This document shows, piece after piece, positions 22,998 through 31,486 of a stretch of DNA of 46,555 nucleotides. Both the position numbers and the translations under genes were made by a program. Numbering within the stretch: the first letter of the stretch is position 1; the number at the start of each line of letters is the position of its first letter. The stretch lies in IMG/VR virus record IMGVR_UViG_3300036886_000301, positions 1 to 46,555 of that record. One strand, given 5' to 3'. Source of the stretch: a virus. The notes beneath the pieces were generated by a model. That model had not been told where the DNA came from, made no database searches, and was given only the letters and a program-made list of their open reading frames with translations.

Positions 22998-23723
22998 TTG
23001 CCAATGCATCACAAAAGAATATGCGAAAAATTTATTTGCCCTAAATGTAATCAGGAAATAAAAAGTAGCCGACAAAAGCATTTATCTTACTGCACAGGCC
23101 AAGGTCCTCGAAGACTAGTTGTTCACACTTATGGATGTAAGCGAGGCTCAAAAGAATTTTCTAAGAGAATCTCTGAAGGGATTAAAAATAGATATCTTAA
23201 TGACTCTGATTACAAAAACAGAATTCTTAGGTCTAGAATAAAAAATGGGACTCTTAATAATAGCTGGGACAAAGTAAGTCCTGAAAACAAAAAACTTCAA
23301 TCTGAGCGAGCAAGATTTAATATACAAAGACGATATGAAAACGGATGGGATCCTAAGGCTGGCCGAGCCCCAAAATACAAATATAGAGATTTTACAGTAG
23401 ATGGAAGTTGGGAACTAACTTTTTGTGAATGGGCCGACAAGAGTAATATAAGTTTCTCAAGAAACAAGCAGAGATTTGATTATATCGACGAGGCAGGAAT
23501 TCACAGAAAATATAAACCCGATTTTTTAATAGATGATGTTTATGTAGAGGTAAAAGGATACGAAACAGAAAGAGATAGATGTAAGTGGAAAAGCTTTCCG
23601 CATAATTTGATAGTATTGAAAAGACCAGAAATAAAAATGATAAGAAAAGGTCTGTTTACAATAAAAGACCTTTTTGAACACAAATGGGGTGATGCCGTAA
23701 TTGGTAGCGGAGAAGATTGCTAA
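22998..23723 (+). CDS. PD-(D/E)XK homing-type endonuclease ending in tRNA-Ser
   Basis: The 241-residue protein starts with a zinc finger (FICPKCNQEIKSS, then HLSYC), followed by a basic NUMOD3-like segment (KEFSKRISEGIKNRY). The C-terminal half has the nuclease core: GSWELTFCEW helix, YKPDFLIDDVYVEVKG (PD then ExK), and a final strand. This is the layout of phage mobile endonucleases rather than a host enzyme. The final 12-13 codons are read from the tRNA-Ser gene at 23686, an overlap of 38 bases. Confidence 0.8.
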   Translation: MPMHHKRICEKFICPKCNQEIKSSRQKHLSYCTGQGPRRLVVHTYGCKRGSKEFSKRISEGIKNRYLNDSDYKNRILRSRIKNGTLNNSWDKVSPENKKLQSERARFNIQRRYENGWDPKAGRAPKYKYRDFTVDGSWELTFCEWADKSNISFSRNKQRFDYIDEAGIHRKYKPDFLIDDVYVEVKGYETERDRCKWKSFPHNLIVLKRPEIKMIRKGLFTIKDLFEHKWGDAVIGSGEDC

Positions 23724-23777
23724 TCTTCCAGCGGGCCTAATCAGGAACGCTTCCGGGTTCGAGTCCCGGTCATCCCG
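23686..23777 (+). tRNA. tRNA-Ser (GCT)
   Basis: Acceptor GGGGTGA/TCATCCC, D arm CCG/CGG, anticodon stem GAAGA/TCTTC with loop TTGCTAA (GCT), long variable arm, T arm CCGGG/CCCGG with TTCGAGT, and discriminator G. Confidence 0.93.
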
Positions 23778-23800
23778 GATAATATTATGAAGGTGATAAT

Positions 23801-24877
23801 ATGGATGAGAACGAAATAGTCGAGACAGTAGAAGACACGTTAGATAATTTCGGGACAGAACTAAGAGAAGACGGAGATGAGGGAAAACAAGCTCCCTCAC
23901 CTTGCGGTGTAGCAGAAGACTCTCCGAAAAAATCTTTTAATTATATTCAGTGGACTAATCTTGGGGACGGTGTTTATACACATACTGGGCGCACACAGAA
24001 AGCTTTAGATCCATCAGCTTATAGTCTCTTCGAAGATAACCATGGCACTATATATCTTCGAAAAGAAGATGTCAATTCCGATGAGCTTATTGAATTCAAA
24101 GACTCAATTACCGATCAAATTCTTTCAGAAATTGAAACATTCTGGGGTGCAAAAGAGATATTCCAACATTATGGATTCTTGCATAGGCGAGGATATCTTT
24201 TCTACGGCAAAGCTGGCTGTGGTAAATCTGGAATCATTTATTTGATCATTAATAAGATCATCAAACGCGGCGGTATAGTTTTATTTTGTGATCATCCCAA
24301 AATGCTTTCAGAAGAAGTAAAGATCATTCGTCATATCGAGCCACATAAACACATCGTATGTGTCTTTGAAGATATTGATGCTATTATAGCCAAGCATGGC
24401 GAGAATGGTGTCCTATCATTTTTAGATGGCGAATCACAGGCTGATGATATTCTCAATATTGCCACCACCAATTATCCTGAGCGACTTGATAAGAGGATCG
24501 TGGCAAGGCCGAGAAGGTTTGATAGACGCATTAAGATCAATCCTCCCAGTGCTTCAATACGACAAGAATTTTTCACTAAGAAGCTTGGTATAACTGAAGA
24601 TATTGATAAATGGGTTAAGGCAAGCGAAGGTTTCTCCTTCGCTGGTATGACAGAGCTAGTTATTTCGATCAAAGCTCTTGGAATAGAATTCCATACGGCT
24701 GTAAAAGAAATCAACAACCTTATCAAGAAAGCGCCACCTACCTCAGAATCAGAGGGTGAAATTGGTTTTGGTAATGACGACGATGATGATAAGCCCAGAC
24801 CAAAGAGGTTAAAAGATGGATCTGATGACTTCTTTATACCAGTTAGAAAAGCACTACCAGCTAGAAAAGAGTCGTGA
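23801..24877 (+). CDS. AAA+ ATPase, BCS1/AAA-type
   Basis: The 358-residue protein has a Walker A motif FYGKAGCGKSG near the middle, Walker B VCVFEDIDAI, a sensor-1 region IATTNYPERL and an arginine-rich RPRRFDRRI block. The order matches classical AAA proteins such as the BCS1 group. The N-terminal 100 residues are acidic and may bind a partner; the C-terminus has an Asp run. Such ATPases remodel or unfold protein complexes. Substrate unknown. It overlaps the next gene. Confidence 0.86.
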   Translation: MDENEIVETVEDTLDNFGTELREDGDEGKQAPSPCGVAEDSPKKSFNYIQWTNLGDGVYTHTGRTQKALDPSAYSLFEDNHGTIYLRKEDVNSDELIEFKDSITDQILSEIETFWGAKEIFQHYGFLHRRGYLFYGKAGCGKSGIIYLIINKIIKRGGIVLFCDHPKMLSEEVKIIRHIEPHKHIVCVFEDIDAIIAKHGENGVLSFLDGESQADDILNIATTNYPERLDKRIVARPRRFDRRIKINPPSASIRQEFFTKKLGITEDIDKWVKASEGFSFAGMTELVISIKALGIEFHTAVKEINNLIKKAPPTSESEGEIGFGNDDDDDKPRPKRLKDGSDDFFIPVRKALPARKES

Positions 24878-25200
24878 TGTTTGACAAAAAGATTGAAATT
24901 CCTTGGCGACGAAGTAACGCAGGAAATGGCCCCGCTAATTGGAATTGGCCAACTCCGGGTCAAATTTGTTTGATCTATTTCTTCTATACTGGATTTAGTA
25001 TTAGTGAATATGACGAGTCTGATTATCTTGGTGATGGTAAAAAATACACTGATCACGTGTTTTCAGACTATGAAGGATTCTTAGGCGATGATGATGTTTT
25101 ATGGATCCCTCTCAATGAGTTACCGCCAGTGGGATCTTTCAAGAGTATTCTAATACCCGATTCCTATCTCAAAGATCCTAAGTTTGCCAAAGATAAATAA
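24877..25200 (+). CDS. Unknown 107-residue protein
   Basis: Asp- and Tyr-rich acidic protein with no recognised family. I start at ATG 24877, in the TGATG overlap with the ATPase gene; a GTG lies 3 bases upstream. It stops directly before tRNA-Ser. Confidence 0.68.
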   Translation: MFDKKIEIPWRRSNAGNGPANWNWPTPGQICLIYFFYTGFSISEYDESDYLGDGKKYTDHVFSDYEGFLGDDDVLWIPLNELPPVGSFKSILIPDSYLKDPKFAKDK

Positions 25201-25285
25201 GGAGCTAGTCCGGCTTGGTCGAGGAACCCGTTTCGAAAACGGCTGGAGGTAAAATCTCTCGGGAGTTCAAGTCTCCCTGGCTCCG
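25201..25285 (+). tRNA. tRNA-Ser (CGA)
   Basis: Acceptor GGAGCTA/TGGCTCC, anticodon loop TTCGAAA (CGA) on a CCGT/ACGG stem, long variable arm, T arm GGGAG/CTCCC with TTCAAGT, and discriminator G. It begins at the base after the preceding stop codon. Confidence 0.92.
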
Positions 25286-25305
25286 TCAAAGCTCAAGATA
25301 ATTAA

Positions 25306-25680
25306 ATGGGCACAGATACAAAAGCACTCTTCTCAAATGTCAATCGCGAACAAGTCATTAAGCTCATAAAAATGTGGGACCCAACAGCTAAAGTCAAATC
25401 GGGCGATGATTCTAATTCTGTCTATTTCAAATACAAAGACAATGATGATCGAATGCTTCATCTCAGCGACTTTTATTTTACTAGAGGGACTGATGATGGG
25501 ATACCGCCTAATGCTAAAGGCACTTGGTCAAGCTTTGGCGCTTATGGTAGAGCCGTTGAAATAGTCACGATGATTTGCTACATGTTTGGCGGCTATGTTC
25601 TAGAAAGAGACATTGAAGACAAGCCTTACTATAGAGTCAACAAAAGTCGCCACAAATTCGTAAAACTAATATTTCAATGA
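25306..25680 (+). CDS. Unknown 124-residue protein
   Basis: No recognised family. It ends in FVKLIFQ, a short form of the IF-type C-terminal helix. AAGATAAT (25295-25302) lies 3 bases before ATG with no Shine-Dalgarno. It overlaps the next gene by ATGA and heads a run of five similar small genes. Confidence 0.72.
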   Translation: MGTDTKALFSNVNREQVIKLIKMWDPTAKVKSGDDSNSVYFKYKDNDDRMLHLSDFYFTRGTDDGIPPNAKGTWSSFGAYGRAVEIVTMICYMFGGYVLERDIEDKPYYRVNKSRHKFVKLIFQ

Positions 25681-25964
25681 AAATAGTTTATCGACCAGTC
25701 ACGCCAAAATATAGTAAAGCTTATATGTACGCTCAAATTTCAGCTGGTAAGAGTAAAGTTTTAACGATTGAATTTACTTGTACTTTCAAATCAGACTCAT
25801 ATAAATATGAGGTCGATAAACCAACTGGTTCCCTTACGTATAAAATTGAGAAGGGCCATTTAAGTTTGATCGACAACAAACATACGGCTAAACCAGAAGA
25901 GCTTCATACCATAATAGATGCTATATTCATAAGCGATAACGATATAGGTCCAGCACCCAAATGA
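25677..25964 (+). CDS. Unknown mini-protein with IF-type C-terminus
   Basis: 95 residues, beta-rich body and C-terminal LHTIIDAIFISDND. Coupled to both neighbours by ATGA overlaps. Function unknown. Confidence 0.7.
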   Translation: MKIVYRPVTPKYSKAYMYAQISAGKSKVLTIEFTCTFKSDSYKYEVDKPTGSLTYKIEKGHLSLIDNKHTAKPEELHTIIDAIFISDNDIGPAPK

Positions 25965-26200
25965 AAGTCTATTTAAACAGACACGCAATAATATCGCCTA
26001 TAAAAATTGGCGATAAAGAAGAGCTAGAAGTTATAGATACAGAATATCGCTACACTATAGGTGATAAAATATTTGTCTACTCTAAAGCACATCGTAAGTA
26101 TCAATATGAGCGTAAATTTGGTACTAGACCTGAAGGTAAAGAAATATCGCCAAACAACATAATTGATAAAGAAGGTCTAGTAAAATTCATATGGCGGTAA
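25961..26200 (+). CDS. Unknown mini-protein with IF-type C-terminus
   Basis: 79 residues, basic, ending EGLVKFIWR. It shares the YRYTIGDKIFVYSK pattern with the next gene (YYYLVGNWVFTYST), so the two are likely duplicates. Confidence 0.7.
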   Translation: MKVYLNRHAIISPIKIGDKEELEVIDTEYRYTIGDKIFVYSKAHRKYQYERKFGTRPEGKEISPNNIIDKEGLVKFIWR

Positions 26201-26502
26201 AAGTAATGCAACGCGACATTGTAAGGTCGCACCTTCATGACAAGACAGCTGAGTATTTTCGGACAGAATACTATTACTTAGTTGGTAATTGGGTCTTTAC
26301 ATATTCCACAATAGATCCTAAAAAAGTAGAAAACTATGTGACGAGTTCAGAGTGGCACAATGTATATGACCGTGTCATATCAAAGAAAGGGGCTAAATAT
26401 GAAATAGGGTGGAAAAAATCAGAATGGAAAACTGTTAAGGAGATGCCCGATAAAGAAGAGTGCATAAAGTTCATCTTTAGGTGGTTCAGGAGGACAAGAT
26501 AA
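26191..26502 (+). CDS. Unknown mini-protein with IF-type C-terminus
   Basis: 103 residues, paralogue of the preceding gene, ending ECIKFIFRWFRR. Overlaps its neighbour by 10 bases. Function unknown. Confidence 0.7.
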   Translation: MAVKVMQRDIVRSHLHDKTAEYFRTEYYYLVGNWVFTYSTIDPKKVENYVTSSEWHNVYDRVISKKGAKYEIGWKKSEWKTVKEMPDKEECIKFIFRWFRRTR

Positions 26503-26508
26503 ATAGAG

Positions 26509-26790
26509 ATGGACATAAAGAAAGGTGATTATTTTTATCGATATAAACCAAGAAACGCAGGTGGAAATATATACTGGGATATAATTAAGATTGTAAAAAT
26601 ACAGGGCATATGGTTTAGTCACCGAACTGTGATAGACTTTACTGAGACTTCAAAGAAAGGAATTTTTTCAGTCACAGAAGAGCTGCTTACGAGTATGGGT
26701 TGGAAGCCTCTCTTCACACAAGCTCATGATGTCGTTAGAGATATATTTATTCACGCTAAAGAATTAGGAGATAAGAGATTTTATATATAA
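26509..26790 (+). CDS. Unknown mini-protein with IF-type C-terminus
   Basis: 93 residues with C-terminal VVRDIFIHAKE. The start is preceded by AAGATAAA with a 5-base gap. It ends 1 base before tRNA-Ser. Function unknown. Confidence 0.7.
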   Translation: MDIKKGDYFYRYKPRNAGGNIYWDIIKIVKIQGIWFSHRTVIDFTETSKKGIFSVTEELLTSMGWKPLFTQAHDVVRDIFIHAKELGDKRFYI

Positions 26791-26791
26791 T

Positions 26792-26884
26792 GGAGAGTTC
26801 GCCTAGTCTGGTTTATGGCGCTCGCTTGGAAAGCGAGTGATCGGTTTAAAACCCGGTCCGGAGGTTCGAATCCTCTACTCTCCG
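26792..26884 (+). tRNA. tRNA-Ser (GGA)
   Basis: Acceptor GGAGAGT/ACTCTCC, D arm GCC/GGC, anticodon stem CTCGC/GCGAG with loop TTGGAAA (GGA), long variable arm, T arm GGAGG/CCTCT with TTCGAAT, and discriminator G. Confidence 0.94.
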
Positions 26885-26896
26885 TATAGGTAACAA

Positions 26897-27214
26897 ATGT
26901 CATTAGACTCATGGGGTTCTGAAAAATTCAAATGGATAAAAGGCAAAACCTATTATAGACAACACGACGATCGTAGTCATCGAGCCCTAATGATAATGCT
27001 CTTTAAGATTGATGAAATTAAAGGCAACTTTTTAATTGGTAAAGAACTCTTGACAAATCGGCCAATAAGAATTCATTACAAATCATATCAAGCACAAGAG
27101 TTCGAGCCTTTGTGGAAAGACCGTCGTTATTTGATAAAACATTTTTTTGGTGACTATCTAGATGGTAGCGCTATTAGGACTTGGGATCCAAGTGAAGACA
27201 CTGGATGGGTATAG
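26897..27214 (+). CDS. Unknown 105-residue protein
   Basis: Basic, aromatic-rich (KWIKGKTYYRQHDDRSHR). Contains RYLIKHFFGDYL near the C-terminus, loosely like the IF-type helix. No family recognised. It overlaps the next frame. Confidence 0.65.
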   Translation: MSLDSWGSEKFKWIKGKTYYRQHDDRSHRALMIMLFKIDEIKGNFLIGKELLTNRPIRIHYKSYQAQEFEPLWKDRRYLIKHFFGDYLDGSAIRTWDPSEDTGWV

Positions 27215-27375
27215 AAGGTAAAAGTGCTCGTGAAATATTCAATCAAATCAAAGGTTATTATGAACAGTGGAAAAAGAATGGACCTGGCATACGCCAAATT
27301 TTAGGAAACGAGGAATTCAAATACAACGTGATAAAAGAATGTTTTGAAAAACATAACATTATTCTTGATCTCTGA
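27205..27375 (+). CDS. Unknown 56-residue protein
   Basis: A short helical protein (SAREIFNQIKGYYEQWKK) that overlaps the gene before it and joins the HNH gene after it by TGATG. Supported by packing on both sides. Confidence 0.6.
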   Translation: MGIEGKSAREIFNQIKGYYEQWKKNGPGIRQILGNEEFKYNVIKECFEKHNIILDL

Positions 27376-27662
27376 TGCGAAAAACTATAGTGGGAAGAAA
27401 GAAAGTTAAGAACGACAAGGATAAGATCCGACGAAAATTGAAGCAGATAAAGTCCAAAAGTAAATGTCATACTTGCGGCGAAGCAGATATTGCCTGTCTC
27501 GAATTTCATCACAAAGATTCCACTATTAAGAACGGCGAATTAAACTCAATGATCAGTAAGTTTACATACGATGAAATAATGAGAGAGCTAGAGAACTGCA
27601 CAGTCCTATGTTCAAATTGTCATCGGAAATTGCATTGGAAAGAAACACATGATATATTATGA
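27375..27662 (+). CDS. Small HNH endonuclease
   Basis: 95 residues: a basic N-terminal helix, CHTCGE, the metal site LEFHHKDSTIKNGELNSM, and CSNCHRKLHW. This is a minimal HNH domain with a zinc-binding Cys4 frame. A mobile nicking enzyme is the likeliest role. It overlaps both neighbours. Confidence 0.85.
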   Translation: MRKTIVGRKKVKNDKDKIRRKLKQIKSKSKCHTCGEADIACLEFHHKDSTIKNGELNSMISKFTYDEIMRELENCTVLCSNCHRKLHWKETHDIL

Positions 27663-27858
27663 CACATTTGGCTACACTATAAAAGACGGAGATAAAGGCT
27701 TAGCTCTGTTATGGGGACCAAATTATCTTCATATACACGACGAAGAAGACCTCATTAAGACAGGTTCTAAAAAAATAGCTAGTGAAGAAATTGTGCACCG
27801 GCTGATTAAAATATTGTTTGAGGAAAAACTTAAAGATCATAGAAACGAGCCCTCATAG
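27649..27858 (+). CDS. Unknown mini-protein with C-terminal IF-K helix
   Basis: 69 residues, starting YYDTFGYTIKDGDKG and ending in IVHRLIKILFEEKL, the C-terminal helix shared by many small genes here. Function unknown. Confidence 0.7.
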   Translation: MIYYDTFGYTIKDGDKGLALLWGPNYLHIHDEEDLIKTGSKKIASEEIVHRLIKILFEEKLKDHRNEPS

Positions 27859-27919
27859 CTCAATCTCAAAAATAATTCGAACGCTACTGGATAATACACT
27901 GTTTCCACAAGATAATTAC

Positions 27920-28822
27920 ATGAACATAGAATATTGTCCGTTTTGCAATTTAAGTATATCCGATCTAGATTGGCCTCTTCGGGCGAACCATGTTAGGTGG
28001 TGCAAAGAAAACCCCAAGAGAAATACTTATATTGATTCTGGCAAAGAAAAAGCTAAATTAATGTATGAGGCTAAAGTTAAAAAATACGGACAAGCGGGTT
28101 GGAATAAGGGTCTAACAAAATATACAAACGACAGTGTGGCCAAAGGCGCTGCTAATCTTCGAGGCAAGAAAAAGAAAAGAGATAATGAATATTTTGAGAA
28201 TCGTAAAATTTACAAAGGTGCATGTAAATTTAGATTTGATGTAAGAAAATATTGTAGTGATGAAGATTTAGCTCTATTGAAAAAATATAAAATGTATTCG
28301 CCCGGAGGAGGATGCAAGAAACCAGAGAATTTAGATGGCGTAAGCAGAGATCACTTATTTTCAATTAATGATGGATTAAAAAATAATATCCCACCAGAGA
28401 TTATGAGACATCCAGCTAATTGCCGCCTTATTCTGCATAAAGACAATATGTCTAAACACAAAAATAGTATAATAACTTATGACGAATTAATAAATAAAAT
28501 AAAAAACTACAAATCGGCTGAATTTATAATTGAACAAGATGAAATAAATAAAATCAGAATAATAGAGATTACACCAACTAAAAAAAACAAAAAATTAGAA
28601 AGGAGACGACATAAATTAGAAGTAAAGAAAGAAGCTATAGATAAAATCAAAAACCAATTAAAATCGTCCAACATTAATTTTAACAAATTTGGATGGGTTT
28701 CAAAAGCATCTGAAATAATAGGTATTCCTACTCAGCACGTTAATAATTGGATGAAAAAATATTGGCCAGATTTTTATATTAATTGTTTTATGAAACAACC
28801 GCGCCTGTCGATCAACGGATAG
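27920..28822 (+). CDS. HNH-type homing endonuclease ending in tRNA-Arg
   Basis: About 300 residues. The N-terminal zinc finger (YCPFCNLSISDLDWP then HVRWC) is followed by basic segments (AGWNKGLTKYTND, KGAANLRGKKKKR). A compact nuclease core follows with SRDHLFSINDGLKNN, then HPANCRLILHKDN, which resembles an HNH variant. A C-terminal helix-turn-helix (ASEIIGIPTQHVNNWMKKYW) probably reads DNA. I start at ATG 27920, 3 bases after AAGATAAT, instead of an upstream ATG at 27818. The last 22 bases lie in tRNA-Arg. Confidence 0.78.
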   Translation: MNIEYCPFCNLSISDLDWPLRANHVRWCKENPKRNTYIDSGKEKAKLMYEAKVKKYGQAGWNKGLTKYTNDSVAKGAANLRGKKKKRDNEYFENRKIYKGACKFRFDVRKYCSDEDLALLKKYKMYSPGGGCKKPENLDGVSRDHLFSINDGLKNNIPPEIMRHPANCRLILHKDNMSKHKNSIITYDELINKIKNYKSAEFIIEQDEINKIRIIEITPTKKNKKLERRRHKLEVKKEAIDKIKNQLKSSNINFNKFGWVSKASEIIGIPTQHVNNWMKKYWPDFYINCFMKQPRLSING

Positions 28823-28872
28823 GTCCTGGGTCTACGAAACCCATAATAGGAGTTCAAACCTCCTCGGGCGTA
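28801..28872 (+). tRNA. tRNA-Arg (ACG)
   Basis: Acceptor GCGCCTG/CGGGCGT, D arm GATC/GGTC, anticodon stem TGGGT/ACCCA with loop CTACGAA (ACG), T arm AGGAG/CTCCT with TTCAAAC, and discriminator A. Confidence 0.92.
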
Positions 28873-28905
28873 AAATCAAGATAAATAATAAAGGAGAATG
28901 CGCAT

Positions 28906-29259
28906 ATGACAGAACAATTGACTAAAGCAAGTTTTATAGATAAAGTATTTGATTACGAAAATGTAGCTGCCTGGAAATTTAAAGGCACTTTACCTTCTAT
29001 CATTGATTTCTGGGCTGAGTGGTGTGGACCTTGTAAAATGATCTCGCCTGTACTAGAACAAATAGCCAAAGAAAATGAAGGCAAGATTAACGTCTTCAAA
29101 GTAAATGTAGATCAAGAAACAGAATTAATGTCGTTTTTCAAAATCAATAGTATACCCTCTCTATTATTTATACCTGTAGATGGCGAACCAAAAATGTCTA
29201 TAGGCGCAATACCCAGAGCTAACATCCTAAAGCTCGTCAAAGATATACTCAAGGTTTAA
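28906..29259 (+). CDS. Thioredoxin
   Basis: 117 residues with the active site WAEWCGPCKM, the following helix VLEQIAKEN, the cis-Pro loop SIPSLLFI and a C-terminal helix, all in standard thioredoxin order. It reduces disulfides, for instance in ribonucleotide reductase. The short N-terminal extension is usual for phage versions. A ribosome site (AAAGGAGA) precedes it. Confidence 0.93.
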   Translation: MTEQLTKASFIDKVFDYENVAAWKFKGTLPSIIDFWAEWCGPCKMISPVLEQIAKENEGKINVFKVNVDQETELMSFFKINSIPSLLFIPVDGEPKMSIGAIPRANILKLVKDILKV

Positions 29260-29274
29260 ACCAAGATATATAAT

Positions 29275-29862
29275 ATGAAACTTTATCAGCTATCTGAAGA
29301 TGCTACTAAACCTGAAATTGGTATTAAATATACACATACCAGCGAAGGCTTAGTAGTAAAAATAACTTCAGCCAAACGATTAGCCGTTGACGTTATGAGT
29401 ATAGACAAGCTTTGGAATAAACGAAACACGAGCAGACTATTAGATCAAATCATAAAAGCTACTATTAGGCCCACTGGTAAAGAAGTAAGACTAAGCTCTT
29501 TAAAAGAAACGGCTTATAAGTTATCCCAGTCGGAAGAAAATCTTGACATAGTTTTTTACTTAAGCCCCGGCTTTAAACTCGATGACCTATATAGCAACAA
29601 ATTCAGCATAGAACGAGTAGAATACAGAAACACAAAAATAGAAGAATCCAAAAATGATGTTCAAGTCATATCCACACATAGAGAGATGCCAGATGACCCA
29701 TTGGTTGTAGTAGTTAGAGTAAAGGATCTTTACTATCGTTATAAATATGTAGGCTACGACGATCTAGAAACCTTCCGCTGGATGCTTAAAAAGGGTGCTG
29801 GCTTTAAGGCTCTTAACTGGTTCAAAAAGAAAGGCTACGAATACGAGAAAGTAGACAGATGA
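29275..29862 (+). CDS. Unknown 195-residue protein
   Basis: Mixed alpha/beta protein with no recognised family. The C-terminal third (YYRYKYVGYDDLETFRWML and KKKGYEYEKV) is aromatic and basic. AAGATATA lies 4 bases before the start. Followed closely by two more unknown genes. Confidence 0.72.
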   Translation: MKLYQLSEDATKPEIGIKYTHTSEGLVVKITSAKRLAVDVMSIDKLWNKRNTSRLLDQIIKATIRPTGKEVRLSSLKETAYKLSQSEENLDIVFYLSPGFKLDDLYSNKFSIERVEYRNTKIEESKNDVQVISTHREMPDDPLVVVVRVKDLYYRYKYVGYDDLETFRWMLKKGAGFKALNWFKKKGYEYEKVDR

Positions 29863-29877
29863 GAAGGTAATAATCAT

Positions 29878-30282
29878 ATGAAATTAAACGAGGCTATAGA
29901 GGACAACAGACTAGATGAAGTCATTGGGCCTATTATGATTAGTGCTGCACTAATCTTATTAAGCAAAATAGTGCCTAGAGCTGTAAAGCTATTTAAGGTG
30001 TGGGCAGAAATCAAGCAGCTACGTAAAGAGGGTGAAAGACTAAAGGCCACTCAAGCCAAACAAAAGGCCGAAATGAGCGCTTTAGATCTAGCCCACAAAA
30101 TCATAGACACTCAAAAGGACGACCCTATCCTAAACAAAATCGCTGATAAAATGAAAGCAGCCGCTGAGAAGATGCCAGAAAAAGACCCTAAAGAAATGCT
30201 CAGTTGGGTTAAACAAGACCTTGCTTACTATGATAAGATCTTCAAAGAGCTTATTGACTACGTCAAGAGCTACACTAACTGA
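29878..30282 (+). CDS. Unknown membrane-anchored helical protein
   Basis: 134 residues: a hydrophobic helix near residues 16-36 (VIGPIMISAALILLSKIV), then a charged coiled-coil region rich in Lys/Ala/Glu. It resembles the 3712-4185 protein in layout. The end overlaps the next start. Confidence 0.7.
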   Translation: MKLNEAIEDNRLDEVIGPIMISAALILLSKIVPRAVKLFKVWAEIKQLRKEGERLKATQAKQKAEMSALDLAHKIIDTQKDDPILNKIADKMKAAAEKMPEKDPKEMLSWVKQDLAYYDKIFKELIDYVKSYTN

Positions 30283-30560
30283 TGAAAGTAGGTGACCTGT
30301 TCATTTTCATATATAGCAATAAAGAGTTTCACTTTTCTAGAGTTGAAAGTATAGCGCCTGCGACTGTATCTTCAGCTATTCCAGGTAAATACGTATTAGT
30401 GCCAGGCATAACAATCCTTATGCTATATCCAGATCAAGGTGAGCTTAGGCAGTTTGCCTTGAGCTCACCATATTACAAACGATTTGAGGCTCTAATCAAA
30501 GGCAACAAAAGCCGAGTTTCTAAGCGCCAAGTAATCAGAAAAGCGTTTAATCTCAACTGA
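30282..30560 (+). CDS. Unknown 92-residue protein
   Basis: Beta-rich protein with a basic C-terminal helix (SKRQVIRKAFNLN). No family recognised. It is the last + strand gene before the convergent minus-strand pair. Confidence 0.68.
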   Translation: MKVGDLFIFIYSNKEFHFSRVESIAPATVSSAIPGKYVLVPGITILMLYPDQGELRQFALSSPYYKRFEALIKGNKSRVSKRQVIRKAFNLN

Positions 30561-30586
30561 CAAAAAAGGCCGCCAGAGAGCGGCCT
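30561..30586 (-). terminator. Terminator between convergent genes
   Basis: Stem AGGCCGC/GCGGCCT with a 6-base loop. The adjoining A-run at 30562-30567 reads as a T-run on the minus strand, so it mainly ends minus-strand transcription. Confidence 0.82.
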
Positions 30587-30611
30587 AATTCAAAACAAAG
30601 GAGAAACTCCT

Positions 30612-31478
30612 TTACTTGTCTTTAGAGTCCTGCTTAGACGGTATAGTCCAAGTCTTGAAGGCGTTATAGTACTTATAAGCCTCTGCGAAATCGCCCGTCT
30701 TGAAAGCCGAATCAGGTATCTGACCCTCTCCGTTCTTCCAATACTTTGCCATAACGTCATAGACATTAGTGAACTTAGCATACAATGCCCAATCCACTCT
30801 GCCATTGAACGTCAGTAGCAAATCGTCAAATTCCGCTACTAAAAGCTTAATAGACATATCAGAGTTAAGCAGCGTTTCACTTCCTTTAAATACTACCTGG
30901 AAGGCTTGATCTGTCTTTACTCTACTCAGGTTAGCTGCTTGGTCTGCTTCCTTGAAGTAAAGACCAGCAATACCCGACTGATAGCCATTACCAAACGCTG
31001 GATTGAAGTTCGTCTTCACCTTCATATAGGCAACGGGCAAGAAGAAGTTAACTGAGTTCACTCTTGATGTAGTTTCCCAAAGCGAATTGAAGGTAGACAT
31101 TATCTGATCGTCGTTCAGTTTCTGGTTGGGGGCTACGTTAGTCGTATAGTATCTCACGATCTGAAAATACTGATCCTGTAGCCTTTCTCTTTTTTGGCTA
31201 GGAGACAATTGCTCCCAGGCGTTAGCTGATTCCATATTAGAACGAGCCAAGATGACGCTTTCCGTATTTTTTTGATACGTTTCTCGCATCACTGCAACAG
31301 CCCGTATGGCGACTATGCCTACTATGATGCAGATCACAACTGAAACAGCAAATCCGGCGATAAACGTCTTGATAAGCGTTGCGTTTGAACCTGCGCTAGT
31401 TGCATCGGCAGCCAACATCCTTTGCAGAGTTTGGACATCATTCTGTTCTGGTGTCTTCTCCTGCTGCTCTTCGTTCAT
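30612..31478 (-). CDS. Membrane-anchored protein of unknown function
   Basis: 288 residues. An acidic, Gln-rich N-terminus, one hydrophobic segment near residues 37-65 (IKTFIAGFAVSVVICIIVGI), and an outside domain rich in Asn, Tyr and Lys. The single-pass layout places most of the protein beyond the membrane. It lies 8 bases after the M23 peptidase gene on the same strand, so the pair is probably co-transcribed and works together at the cell envelope or in the virion. No family recognised. Confidence 0.75.
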   Translation of the reverse strand: MNEEQQEKTPEQNDVQTLQRMLAADATSAGSNATLIKTFIAGFAVSVVICIIVGIVAIRAVAVMRETYQKNTESVILARSNMESANAWEQLSPSQKRERLQDQYFQIVRYYTTNVAPNQKLNDDQIMSTFNSLWETTSRVNSVNFFLPVAYMKVKTNFNPAFGNGYQSGIAGLYFKEADQAANLSRVKTDQAFQVVFKGSETLLNSDMSIKLLVAEFDDLLLTFNGRVDWALYAKFTNVYDVMAKYWKNGEGQIPDSAFKTGDFAEAYKYYNAFKTWTIPSKQDSKDK

Positions 31479-31486
31479 ATAGCCTC

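Noticed and set aside
23526-23900. Minus-strand frame across tRNA-Ser (GCT)
   Set aside because: It runs through the tRNA and two coding regions on the other strand and has the composition of a shadow frame.
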